Part shown: in pieces, positions 1 to 9,751 of the stretch
Numbering within the stretch: the stretch's first letter is position 1
Layout of the letters: every line of letters starts with the position of its first letter
Assembly: GCA_002686955.1 (NCBI GenBank)
Contig: NYZA01000172.1
Span: 1 to 17,185 of the forward strand
Origin: Gemmatimonadota bacterium
Lineage (GTDB): Bacteria; GCA-2686955
Reading direction: 5' to 3'
Length of the DNA stretch: 17,185 bases
Position numbers and translations under genes: made by a program
Notes under the pieces: model-generated
What the model was told of the DNA's origin: nothing
The model's input: the letters and a program-made list of their open reading frames with translations, nothing else
Database searches by the model: none

Positions 1-2
1 CC

Positions 3-380
3 GAGCCGGCCACCGCCGAGATCGATCTCGCTCTCAGTGAGCGACGTTTCGCGCCGGGCGATTCGCTCGACTACACGCTCACACTCACCGGCGCTCTGCG
101 CTACGGCGATCCGCTCGTCCGGCGAGACGCCTGGGTCGAGCTCACGGGGAAGCGGCGCCACGGTGTCTTGGCGAAACGGGCCGCGATCCCGATCCGGCCC
201 GGTGGGCTGCACTCGATCGAGGGAAGCGCGGCGATCCCGGCCGATCTGCCGCTCGGTCCCTACCGCGTCAAGGCCCGCTGGGGGCTCTTCGGGAGCTCGA
301 TCGAGGCGAGCGATCTGGTCGATGTGGAGATCGTGCGGGTGGGGCGGGCTTTCGGGAGGGAGCCCAACACCGAACGATGA
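3..380 (+). CDS. C-terminal part of an unidentified beta-rich protein (5' end outside window)
   Basis: The frame is open from the first bases to a TGA at 378-380 and gives 125 residues with no start inside the window that must be used. An in-frame TTG at 168 would cut into what looks like a continuous domain, so I read the gene as entering from the left edge. The residues alternate polar and hydrophobic, with stretches such as SLDYTLTLTG, YRVKARWGLFG and SDLVDVEIVRVG. Together with Gly/Pro turns this suggests a beta-sandwich (Ig-like or macroglobulin-like) domain at the end of an exported protein. No catalytic motif is visible and the family is not recognised. It ends about 740 bp before the next gene, so it probably belongs to a separate transcription unit. 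Confidence 0.7.
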   Translation, partial: EPATAEIDLALSERRFAPGDSLDYTLTLTGALRYGDPLVRRDAWVELTGKRRHGVLAKRAAIPIRPGGLHSIEGSAAIPADLPLGPYRVKARWGLFGSSIEASDLVDVEIVRVGRAFGREPNTER

Positions 381-438
381 AGGCGAGCGAAACTGTGTTG
401 CCGGTGCGAGCACACTGAATCGCCGGTTCGGAGGAGCG

Positions 439-461
439 GAGCCAGGGGGCGTGCCTGGCTC
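439..461 (+). terminator. Hairpin, possible terminator of the upstream partial gene
   Basis: GAGCCAGG (439-446) and CCTGGCTC (454-461) form a perfect 8-bp stem with a 7-nt loop, 58 bp after the stop codon of the partial gene. No T-run follows, so it is not a canonical intrinsic terminator. It may protect the 3' end or pause polymerase. Confidence 0.35.
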
Positions 462-615
462 TGAATAGCGGAAGCCCGCTCCCCAATGCGCGGTCCCCCC
501 GGGGATCCCCCGCCTGTGTCGAAACGTCAGGGGGAAGCCCAAGAAGCTCCGGCAAGCAGAGCTGCTCTCTCCGGATGTCCAGTGAGTCTACTTCGCGCGC
601 CGGACAGTGCCCGTC

Positions 616-852
616 CTCGACCTCGCCAGAGGATGCGCTACGCGGCCATGACGCAGGGGCTCGGTACCTCTGGGGAGATGCGTGATGAGCCGGTTCGCGC
701 GGCACGTAATTCGGCGCGCAATTCAGGTGCAGATTGCGCAGAGAACGGTACGCGCGCCTCTTCGCGGGCATCTCGTGCCTGGAATGTTGCCACCCCCCTC
801 GACCTCGATCTCGTCGCCAAGACCGCGCAGCGCATCCTCCGGCGAGGTCGGG
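616..852. repeat. 32-bp imperfect inverted repeat with 173-bp spacer
   Basis: The left arm 616-647, read on the minus strand, matches the right arm 821-852 on the plus strand at 28 of 32 positions. All four differences are transitions. The central block AGCGCATCCTC(T/C)GGCGAGG is nearly identical. Read in one frame, both arms encode the peptide PRSASSGEV, and two of the differences are silent third-position changes. Between the arms, GCGCAAT (716-722) and ATTGCGC (733-739) form a further 7-bp stem. This may be a long hairpin in RNA, a pair of duplicated binding sites or relics of coding DNA. No transposase is nearby. Confidence 0.6.
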
Positions 853-1058
853 AGCCGTCTTCCGTCGGGGCTCCTATACCGGGGCCGGCGGTGGTCGATC
901 CGCGCCCGTCGAGCGGAGATTCGGCGAGCATGATGGCCCAGGCTCGACCATTTCCGTCCATGTTCTCAAACGGCTGTCCGATGGAAGCGGTTCCTCCGTA
1001 TTGCTCTTCCCCGCCGGAATCCGCCAAGGCCCTACTCCGATTCTGCCGATTCTGCTAA

Positions 1059-1075
1059 GGGTCAAAAGTTGACCC
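1059..1075. promoter_or_regulatory. Perfect 17-bp dyad, candidate operator over a -35 element
   Basis: GGGTCAA (1059-1065), spacer AAG, TTGACCC (1069-1075) form a perfect inverted repeat 50 bp before the ATG at 1126. The right half contains TTGACC (1069-1074), a good -35 hexamer, and 17 bp later lies ATTCAG (1092-1097), a poor -10. The layout fits a repressor or autoregulator site overlapping the promoter of the small exported protein and sigma-54 activator operon. The protein that binds is unknown. Confidence 0.45.
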
Positions 1076-1125
1076 ACACGCCGTCAGGCGGATTCAGGTT
1101 AGGCTCTCAACGTCAGGAGAACGTC

Positions 1126-1457
1126 ATGAGGATCCCGCGGAAGACGAAGACGATGGATGGCGCTGTTCGCCGGTGGGGGGTCTTGGGGCTCGCGGTGTGC
1201 TTGATTTGGGGGGTTCCGCAGACTGGGGAGGGGATCATTGTGGCGGCTCCCGAAGAGGAAGCCTGGAACGGTCGACAGAAGGAATCTCCAATACAGTGCG
1301 AAGCGGTGGTCTCCACCGCCCCGGAAGGGAACGAACCCGGGCGGTTCCTTGAGAGTTGGAGGCTCTGGTACGAGAGGCTCATGGGCACGCGCCACGCCAT
1401 CGAGTCTTCTGCATTTTTCCCTCTGGGCGGTCCCGCGAGACGAGAAGGGCAGGCGCA

Positions 1458-1461
<4 letters not shown>
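1126..1461 (+). CDS. Small putative exported or membrane-anchored protein, coupled to the regulator
   Basis: This frame gives 111 residues. I chose the ATG at 1126 because AGGAGA (1115-1120) lies 5 nt before it. A TTG further upstream (1069) would place the start inside the dyad. The N-terminus is basic (MRIPRKTKTMDGAVRR) and is followed by a hydrophobic stretch, WGVLGLAVCLIWGV (about residues 17-30), as in a signal peptide or membrane anchor. The remaining roughly 75 residues are hydrophilic and contain one Cys (IQCEAVV). No family is recognised. The stop overlaps the ATG of the sigma-54 activator (ATGA, 1458-1461), which implies translational coupling. It could be an export-linked sensor or a partner of the regulator, or merely a leader ORF. 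Confidence 0.6.
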
Positions 1462-4301
<2,840 letters not shown>

Positions 4302-4700
4302 GAGCTGAGCGGGTGGGGGCGGGTGTACGCGACAGTTGCTTGTAGGGGTGGATGTATCGGTGTCGCGGTGCTACCGCGAGGCGCGCATCGGGCGCGGGCG
4401 GCACGGAGGCGGTGCCGAAGCGGCGGCGCGGCGCCATCGTCTCGACCTGGCCGCGGGCGGCCGGGAAGAGATGTTGCACGCCGCCTCTGGAATCACGGGC
4501 ATGCGGTCCTGGGGACCGGAGATGGGAGAAGGTTCGACCGCACGAGAGCCTCTGAGCTTGGGGTGAGAGCGGAGACGGTTGTCCGCTACACTTTCCTGGC
4601 GCCGGGGATGTGGTGTGGCAGGACGGGTACTTCCCCCCGCGGGAGGAAGCACCAGATCCCCCCCGGACACGAGGCGCAACCGGTTTCTAGTGTCATGACA
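4302..4700. other. Convergent intergenic region
   Basis: This stretch of about 400 bp lies between the 3' ends of the activator (plus) and the secreted protein (minus). The open frames here have Arg/Gly-rich shadow-like translations and no ribosome binding sites. Visible structure is limited to a hairpin at 4363-4379, a mismatched GC-rich hairpin at about 4631-4650 (CTTCC and GGAAG ends) and the palindrome at 4687-4704. I see no gene in it. Confidence 0.6.
4363..4379 (+). terminator. GC-rich hairpin after the activator gene, possible terminator
   Basis: TCGCGGT (4363-4369), loop GCT and ACCGCGA (4373-4379) make a perfect 7-bp stem 61 bp after the activator's stop codon. There is no U-tract. 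It sits where a terminator would be expected between convergent genes, but termination here could equally be Rho-dependent. Confidence 0.35.
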
Positions 4701-4704
4701 CTAG
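4687..4704. promoter_or_regulatory. Perfect 18-bp palindrome over the stop codon of the secreted protein gene
   Basis: CTAGTGTCATGACACTAG is a perfect 18-bp palindrome. Its right end contains the minus-strand TAG stop of the secreted protein gene (4701-4703). It has no loop, so it resembles a dimeric protein's binding site more than a terminator. A second short palindrome, AACCGGTT (4678-4685), lies directly beside it. No function is established from the sequence. Confidence 0.5.
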
Positions 4705-5348
4705 TACACCACTCCGAAGTACATATCCGTGGTGCTGTGCTGGGTCCAAGTGACTCCACCGTCGAGCGTTTGCGCGGCGTTGCCGTAAGGGAAGCTGCCT
4801 GCGATCTGACCGACCACGAAGTTGGCGTTGATATCAGAGTGGTAGACGATGTGATAGGTCTGACCCGCCGTCATCGTGACCGGAGGATTGAGCAATCCGT
4901 GAGCGGTCGTGAACGCGGGGTAGGCCGGCATCCCTATGACGTCGATCGAAGCGGTGGAGCCCAGAACAACGCCCGAAGGATTGCCGCCGCCATCATCGGA
5001 TTGGATCTCGAAATGCACGGTGCAGTCGTCGAAGCCGTTCTTGGCGAAGCCGCCGCCGACCAGGATCACTGTTGCGTTGATCGGCGGGGCCACCGATTGG
5101 CTGACGATCCAGTTCAGCGCGCCATAGGCGCCCAGGCCTTGGGTCGGCGGCGCGCCGTCTTCGTCGTAGATATAGAGCGCGTCGGCTCCTGGGCCGTCGG
5201 CCTCGAGCCGTGAGCTCTCTACGTGGGTCGGGCTCGTGATCGAGCTCCGCACCACACCTTGCTCCGTCTCGATCGAGATCACTTCGGCTTGGGCCATCAG
5301 AGCGGCTCCGGTCAGGGCAGCCGCGCAGATCATCAGTTGCCTCGTCAT
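4701..5348 (-). CDS. Secreted beta-sandwich protein of unknown function
   Basis: The product has 215 residues with a clear Sec signal peptide: MTR, then the hydrophobic LMICAAALTGAALM and an AQA cleavage site before residue 22. I chose the ATG at 5348 because AGGAGG (5355-5360) lies 6 nt upstream of it. The longer open frame would add 74 Arg/Pro-rich residues ahead of the signal peptide. The mature part is rich in Gly, Thr and Val, with blocks such as TVHFEIQSDDGGG, MTAGQTYHIVY and a final DMYFGVVY. This is the pattern of a bacterial lectin- or fibronectin-like sandwich domain in which a line about what the domain 'takes in use' (TAGQTYHIVY) precedes the last strands. No catalytic residues or sorting signal are visible. 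It is transcribed alone and converges on the activator gene. Confidence 0.85.
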   Translation of the reverse strand: MTRQLMICAAALTGAALMAQAEVISIETEQGVVRSSITSPTHVESSRLEADGPGADALYIYDEDGAPPTQGLGAYGALNWIVSQSVAPPINATVILVGGGFAKNGFDDCTVHFEIQSDDGGGNPSGVVLGSTASIDVIGMPAYPAFTTAHGLLNPPVTMTAGQTYHIVYHSDINANFVVGQIAGSFPYGNAAQTLDGGVTWTQHSTTDMYFGVVY

Positions 5349-5673
5349 GCTTCGCCTCCTGGACTGGTATCGAACCGTGTCGGCTCGTGGAGCTGAAGCC
5401 GCTTCGGCTCCGGCTTCGGTAGATGGTCTGAGGAGAGGGTAATATCGCGGCCACCGCTCTGCAATGAATAGCTGACGGCTGGCCGGCGGATCTCTCCGCG
5501 GCCTTGGTGGGCCCGGGTACACGCGTTCAAAAGCCCCCGCGGCCGAGCCCCTATTGGGACGCGCGGCCATCGCGCCGGCGTCGTTGCCGCGACCGAGGAC
5601 CGGCGCCCCTCTGTCGCCCCCCCGGTACTCTTCTTCTCCCTCTTCCCTTGCCCATAGAGGCCGGAGAAAGGGG
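5349..5673. other. Intergenic region upstream of the secreted protein gene
   Basis: This 325-bp stretch lies between the minus-strand start of the secreted protein and the 3' end of the DUF5989-type gene, so it should hold the promoter of the former. A strong ribosome binding site is at 5355-5360. A nested hairpin lies in the presumed leader: AGCCG (5397-5401) with CGGCT (5405-5409), or alternatively GAAGCCG (5395-5401) with CGGCTTC (5411-5417). I found no convincing -35/-10 pair and no clear intrinsic terminator for the upstream gene. Confidence 0.5.
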
Positions 5674-5961
5674 CTAGAAAAGCGTGTAGATGAAGGGAAC
5701 GACCGCGGCGGACTCGGTAAGGAGGATGAAGACGCTCAGAAGCAGGAACACCAGCACGATCGGCAGGAGCCACCACTTCTTCGAGGTCTTGAGGAAGTAC
5801 CAGAACTCTCCGAAGAACTCCGCGACGCCCCCCACGGCGCCCGCGGCTCCGCTCTTGCGCTCTTTGCCGACGAGGGCATCGAGATCTTCTTGTCCGCTGC
5901 TCGCCGGCGTGCTTTCACTCGTCATCGTTCTGCCCTTGGGTCGTGGTTCAGCCGTGCCCAT
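5674..5961 (-). CDS. DUF5989-type small membrane protein
   Basis: The 95-residue product ends in a soluble-to-membrane pattern typical of DUF5989: an aromatic amphipathic segment GEFWYFLKTSKKWWLLP, one transmembrane helix (IVLVFLLLSVFILL) and the terminal signature SAAVVPFIYTLF. The first roughly 45 residues are hydrophilic and variable. The start at 5961 lies 6 bp after the stop of the metallohydrolase gene and has GGAGG at its end as a possible Shine-Dalgarno, though the spacing is long. An ATG at 5925 (MTSESTP) is a credible alternative and would give 83 residues. Members of this family are, to my knowledge, small inner-membrane proteins often encoded beside polysaccharide or carbamoyltransferase genes, and their biochemical role is unknown. 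Cotranscription with the lipoprotein suggests a partner in the same envelope process. Confidence 0.85.
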   Translation of the reverse strand: MGTAEPRPKGRTMTSESTPASSGQEDLDALVGKERKSGAAGAVGGVAEFFGEFWYFLKTSKKWWLLPIVLVFLLLSVFILLTESAAVVPFIYTLF

Positions 5962-5967
5962 TCTCTC

Positions 5968-8900
5968 TCACGTCCCCTCCAATGGGACCCCAATCTCCCC
6001 AAGCAAGTCAAGGGCTCGCTTGCGCATGCCCGAGTCGGCGGGCGAGAGCTCGACCGCCTTCCACAGGTGGCGTTCGGCGGCCGATCGATCGCCCGCTTCG
6101 ACCCAGAGCTCCCCCAGGAAGTAGTGCCCCGGGATGTTGAAGTTCTGAATCGCGGTGACCCGCTCGAACGACTCGATAGCCGCTGTGCGCTCACCGAGCT
6201 TGCGCTGCAGCTTGCCCAGTCCGATCCAGGCCCGCACCGAGAACTCGTCCGCCTCGATCGCCGCGCGGTAGAGCTGAAGGGCTTCTGGGTCGCGCCCGCG
6301 CTTCGCCTGAACGTCGCCGAGGTTGACCAGCACGCCCTCCCCGTCGAGCCCGAGCTCCCGCGCTCGCTCCAAAGATGCGGCAGCTTCGGTCCATCTTCGC
6401 TGCGCCTTCTGCACGAGGCCGAGATTGTAGTGAAGGCGGGGGTTGTCCGGCTCGCGCTCCAGCGCGCGGCGAACCAGCTCGAGTTGGTGCTCCGGCGTCG
6501 CCCGCTCCGCTAGCAGATCGTCCAGCACCGGCGCCGGATCGGCTCGGCCGAAGGGGTCGACCACCATCGAGACGGCGCCACGTGGCTCGGCCCACTCCTC
6601 CGCCGGGCTCAGATCGCCCCCTTCGACGAGGGGCAGTGAGAAGGGGATCGCCGGAACCGACTCCCCTCCCACGAATGTGCGATCGGCGAAGCGCTCGCCA
6701 CCGTTCCACAGGTCGATGACCACCTCGGGGGTGCCGCTACCCAAGAGCCTGCAGATCACCTCCATGCCGATCGGCTGTCTGGCTCTGGATACAAACGACA
6801 CTCTTCCTTCTTCGTCGTCCCAGATGTGGTCGGAGGATTCGGTAAAGCGCCAGGGCCGCACGGCGTAGCTCACGTTTCGGAATCGAAGCTCACCCATGTA
6901 CCAGCGGTACCGCTCCGTGAACGGACTGGTCGCCTCCCAGTCTTTGCTCCAGATCATCACTAGGCGGACGTGTCGGCTGTCGATTCGCTCCCGGAAGATG
7001 CTCGCGCCATCTTCGTAGCCGAAATTCAGCCAGCGCGGATCGTCGCTTTCTATCGCCCTCGCCGCCGGATGCCGATCGGCGACGTTCGTCGCTCGGGGGG
7101 CTCGTCCGCTGCCCCAAATCCGCACCGAGCGAAGTGTCGGTGTTTCATCGGCCCAGAGGCGCAGTGTGTGCATGCCCGATGACAACGAACGGTTCAGGAC
7201 AACGCGGCGCGGCCCCTCGTTTCGATGGTGCGAGCCGTCGAATGCCCGATCCCCTTCCCACCCGAAGCGCACGCCGTCCAGATCCAACTGCAAGTCGTCG
7301 TCGAGAAGGCGAGGGTTCTTCCCCCGAGCACCCACGAATTTCACTTCGGCGACGACCTCGATCCGAACATCTTCGTCGCCAGACTCGAATCGAAGCTCGC
7401 GCCAGATTTCGCGCCGAGCCGGCACCGGCTCGATTGGGCCTTCGAGCGAGAAGAGCTCACGCCTTCCGACCACGAACTCGACGCTCGCTTCGTTGTCGCC
7501 TTCATCCCCTTCGCGCACTCTTCCGCCGACGTCTACCTCGAAGTGCAGCTCGCAGAGACCCGCCGGCGCATCTTTCCACTGCGTCGTGAATCGGGCCTCC
7601 GCTCCGGCCCTGATCGCGGGAATCGAGACGCGCCCTACCCGTCGCGGGCGCCCCCCGACCTCGGCATCGATCTCCAAGGCCGTGGGTGAAGATGTCATCT
7701 TCCCTCTGTTTCGAACGACACCCGCGAGGATAAGATCGGCGCCCTCTTGTGATATGCTAATTCCTTCGCGCGTCACCTCGAGATCGGCGGTGGGGCGATC
7801 GATCCACACCGGGCTCGACCAGGCCATCTCGCCGTCTTCCTGGGTCACCCGGGCGTAGTAGTAGGTCGTCTGCCCCATCGGCTCGGCATCGGTCCAACTG
7901 AAGGTCTCGAAGGTCTCCGTTCCTTCGTGAATCGCCACCACTTTGTTGTTGCGAACGATTTCAATCGTTTCGATCGGACTCATGCCGAGCACCGTGGTGA
8001 TCGCGGTCGGCGCCGTATCGCTGACGAACTCCTGCCCCATGATGTGCCCGTCGACCCTGAAGTCCAGCACGATGCGCGCATTCGTGGTGGCGTAGCAGCG
8101 ACGATCTTCGAGAGCGCTGAAAACACCGGCTCTCGTCAGCTTGGTGGCCCAAACCGCGGCTAGACCGAGCTGGGCCGGCTTTCCAGAATGGCTGTCTCCA
8201 CCACCAATGAAACCGAGTCGGTGTCCGCGGGCGAGGGCATCATGGGCGGATGCGTCGCGAACGTTGATCGTCGAATAAGGCGTCGTGTACTTCTGGTCGA
8301 GCGGCGTTCGGGGTGTGATCGGATTCGGGCACCAATAGTACTCGGTGCGGCCGTGCAGTGAGTAGATCTCGACAATCTTTTGAAAGCGCTCGTCGTGAAA
8401 ACCCCAGTCGGTCGGCCGGAACGCCGAAGGAGCGTGGTGGGGAATGGTCAGCGCCCGCCTATTGCCGAGCGCCCGCCATAGGCCCTCGGGGTGATCGGTT
8501 CCCTCTTCCATCCGCCGGAGCATCGGTGCGTCTGCTTCGGAGATGAAATACACATTTTTGTCGCCGAGCTTGTTCGAATACTCGTAGGCGGGGAAGGTGA
8601 CGAAACGCCCCGGCTCGTTCCACTTGCCGACGAGCGAGTTGAGCTCGTTCCAGGTCTGGTCGTTGACCAGATAGTCGTGGTCGGTCAGCATCGCGAAATC
8701 GAGCCCTTCGATGTCGCGCGCGATCCGCCAGAAGTCTCTCGGATCGCCACGACCATCGGAGTACGATGTGTGCTCGTGGGTCTCACCAAAATAGAGCTGA
8801 TACTCGAAGGGAATCGGAACACAGGCGACGGTTGCTTCGCCGAAAACGAATTCGTCCTCTTCGACCCTGGCGCTGATCGTCTGGTAGCCGATGGTTCTGA

Positions 8901-9618
8901 GCGAAACCGAGGCGGGCAAATCGAAGCTCCCCTCCCCTCCCGCCTCGACGCGTTTCGGATCGGGCAGCTGCGCGAGCGAATCGCTGCATTCGAAGTAGAG
9001 CGTGCCCTCGAAAGGTTCCCCCATAGGCCCGGTGTCGATGTAGACGGAAAGGTCGAAAGGCTTGTGTCGGGCGGCATAGGCCGGTACCCGCACCGACAAG
9101 GTCGGAAGGATCAGAATCGGCGGCGTCGATGCCAAGGGGGCGGCGATTCCGTCGCCATCGCCGTCGACGGTGCACCCGATCGAATAGCGCCCGGCGTTTT
9201 CCGGCGGCAGTGGAGCGTGGAAGTTCAGCATGAGCTCATCCCCTTCGTACAGGGGACCGTCCCGCACGCCGAGGCGCACGCGCCAGAGCTCGCCGTCGAT
9301 CTCGGTATCGGCCTCGATTCTGGCGTTAGCCGCCGTCGTGCTGACGGTCGCCGACGCATCGAGCGCTTCGTCGAGAAGCTCCGAGCGGGTGATTCTCCTG
9401 GGGATCTCGAGTGTGACCTCTCCCCCCGCCTCGATCCCCGCCGGGCCCGCGATGAAGGTCCACCGCGGATACCAATCCCCTTCGCCAAGCCGCGCGGAGT
9501 TGTGCAGCACATCGAGGCGACCACTTCCATCGACATCCGAGCCGAACCCGCCGCAACCGGTCACGAGCAGGGCGTAGAGGATCGTCAGAACGACGGCGAT
9601 CGGTTGTCGTCTTTCCAC
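5968..9618 (-). CDS. CehA/McbA (DUF3604-like) PHP metallohydrolase lipoprotein with CARDB-like and TPR domains
   Basis: This is a 1216-residue lipoprotein. The signal peptide has a lipobox VTGC with Cys22 and Gly at +2, which favours export to the outer membrane or periplasmic leaflet. The PHP-type fold carries the expected metal ligands: HEH (281-283) in YFGETHEHTSYSDG, TDHD (312-315), His394/395 in TIPHHAP, His422 and GGDSH (473-477). A CARDB-like beta domain lies at about 610-715, further beta-rich regions at 720-1000, and three to four TPRs at about 1045-1200. CehA is known as a carbaryl hydrolase, but most family members have no known substrate, so 'metal-dependent hydrolase' is all the sequence supports. 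The start is a GTG at 9618 with a weak ribosome binding site, chosen because it gives a proper signal peptide. Relatives are usually shorter and lack the TPR tail. It diverges from the glycosyltransferase operon. Confidence 0.93.
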   Translation of the reverse strand: MERRQPIAVVLTILYALLVTGCGGFGSDVDGSGRLDVLHNSARLGEGDWYPRWTFIAGPAGIEAGGEVTLEIPRRITRSELLDEALDASATVSTTAANARIEADTEIDGELWRVRLGVRDGPLYEGDELMLNFHAPLPPENAGRYSIGCTVDGDGDGIAAPLASTPPILILPTLSVRVPAYAARHKPFDLSVYIDTGPMGEPFEGTLYFECSDSLAQLPDPKRVEAGGEGSFDLPASVSLRTIGYQTISARVEEDEFVFGEATVACVPIPFEYQLYFGETHEHTSYSDGRGDPRDFWRIARDIEGLDFAMLTDHDYLVNDQTWNELNSLVGKWNEPGRFVTFPAYEYSNKLGDKNVYFISEADAPMLRRMEEGTDHPEGLWRALGNRRALTIPHHAPSAFRPTDWGFHDERFQKIVEIYSLHGRTEYYWCPNPITPRTPLDQKYTTPYSTINVRDASAHDALARGHRLGFIGGGDSHSGKPAQLGLAAVWATKLTRAGVFSALEDRRCYATTNARIVLDFRVDGHIMGQEFVSDTAPTAITTVLGMSPIETIEIVRNNKVVAIHEGTETFETFSWTDAEPMGQTTYYYARVTQEDGEMAWSSPVWIDRPTADLEVTREGISISQEGADLILAGVVRNRGKMTSSPTALEIDAEVGGRPRRVGRVSIPAIRAGAEARFTTQWKDAPAGLCELHFEVDVGGRVREGDEGDNEASVEFVVGRRELFSLEGPIEPVPARREIWRELRFESGDEDVRIEVVAEVKFVGARGKNPRLLDDDLQLDLDGVRFGWEGDRAFDGSHHRNEGPRRVVLNRSLSSGMHTLRLWADETPTLRSVRIWGSGRAPRATNVADRHPAARAIESDDPRWLNFGYEDGASIFRERIDSRHVRLVMIWSKDWEATSPFTERYRWYMGELRFRNVSYAVRPWRFTESSDHIWDDEEGRVSFVSRARQPIGMEVICRLLGSGTPEVVIDLWNGGERFADRTFVGGESVPAIPFSLPLVEGGDLSPAEEWAEPRGAVSMVVDPFGRADPAPVLDDLLAERATPEHQLELVRRALEREPDNPRLHYNLGLVQKAQRRWTEAAASLERARELGLDGEGVLVNLGDVQAKRGRDPEALQLYRAAIEADEFSVRAWIGLGKLQRKLGERTAAIESFERVTAIQNFNIPGHYFLGELWVEAGDRSAAERHLWKAVELSPADSGMRKRALDLLGEIGVPLEGT

Positions 9619-9751
9619 TGGGAATCCAAGGAGATGGTGGAGCGTTTTGCGGGTGCGCCGAATCGTATCAGCTCCGCCCAGGAAACGCCTGTGACGTGTA
9701 AAGTCCTCATGTTCAATTCGAAATCAGTGCTTCGCGGGATCGAATCGACGC
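9619..9751. promoter_or_regulatory. Divergent promoter region between lipoprotein and glycosyltransferase operons
   Basis: The 133 bp separate two divergent GTG starts (9618 minus, 9752 plus), so promoters for both units must lie here or slightly inside the genes. It is visibly less GC-rich than the coding sequence around it, for example near 9693-9725. I could not pick a -35/-10 pair with correct spacing or a -24/-12 element on either strand. Co-regulation of the two units is possible but not shown. Confidence 0.5.

Larger units (their letters stand above)
381..1058. other. Intergenic stretch without a convincing gene
   Basis: About 680 bp separate the partial gene from the next operon. Several frames are open here on both strands because of the high GC. 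Their translations are rich in Arg, Ser and Pro, lack recognisable domains, overlap one another and have no good ribosome binding site. What the stretch does contain is a hairpin at 439-461, a long imperfect inverted repeat at 616-647 and 821-852 with a smaller stem-loop between its arms (716-739), and a dyad just beyond the right end (1059-1075). A decayed gene or a structured RNA cannot be excluded. Confidence 0.6.

Noticed and set aside
486-1058. 190-codon plus-strand open frame and overlapping frames in the first intergenic region
   Set aside because: Four or more frames compete here, none with a ribosome binding site or a domain. Composition is Arg/Ser/Pro-rich. A decayed gene remains possible.
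4323-5213. 296-codon plus-strand open frame
   Set aside because: More than half of it is antisense to the secreted protein, which has a signal peptide and an excellent ribosome binding site. The rest is Arg/Gly-rich, with no ribosome binding site or recognisable motif.
5430-5480. TTGCAG and TATTAC as a minus-strand promoter for the secreted protein
   Set aside because: The spacing is only 14 bp, too short for a normal -35/-10 promoter.
5554-6513. 319-codon plus-strand open frame
   Set aside because: It is antisense to both the DUF5989-type gene and the TPR tail of the lipoprotein, whose protein motifs are clear.
9619-9751. Sigma-54 -24/-12 promoter that would link the activator to the envelope operons
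   Set aside because: I looked on both strands for TGGC-type and TTGC-type elements with correct spacing and found none. TTGCGG-like and TTTACA-like pieces lack partners at suitable distances.
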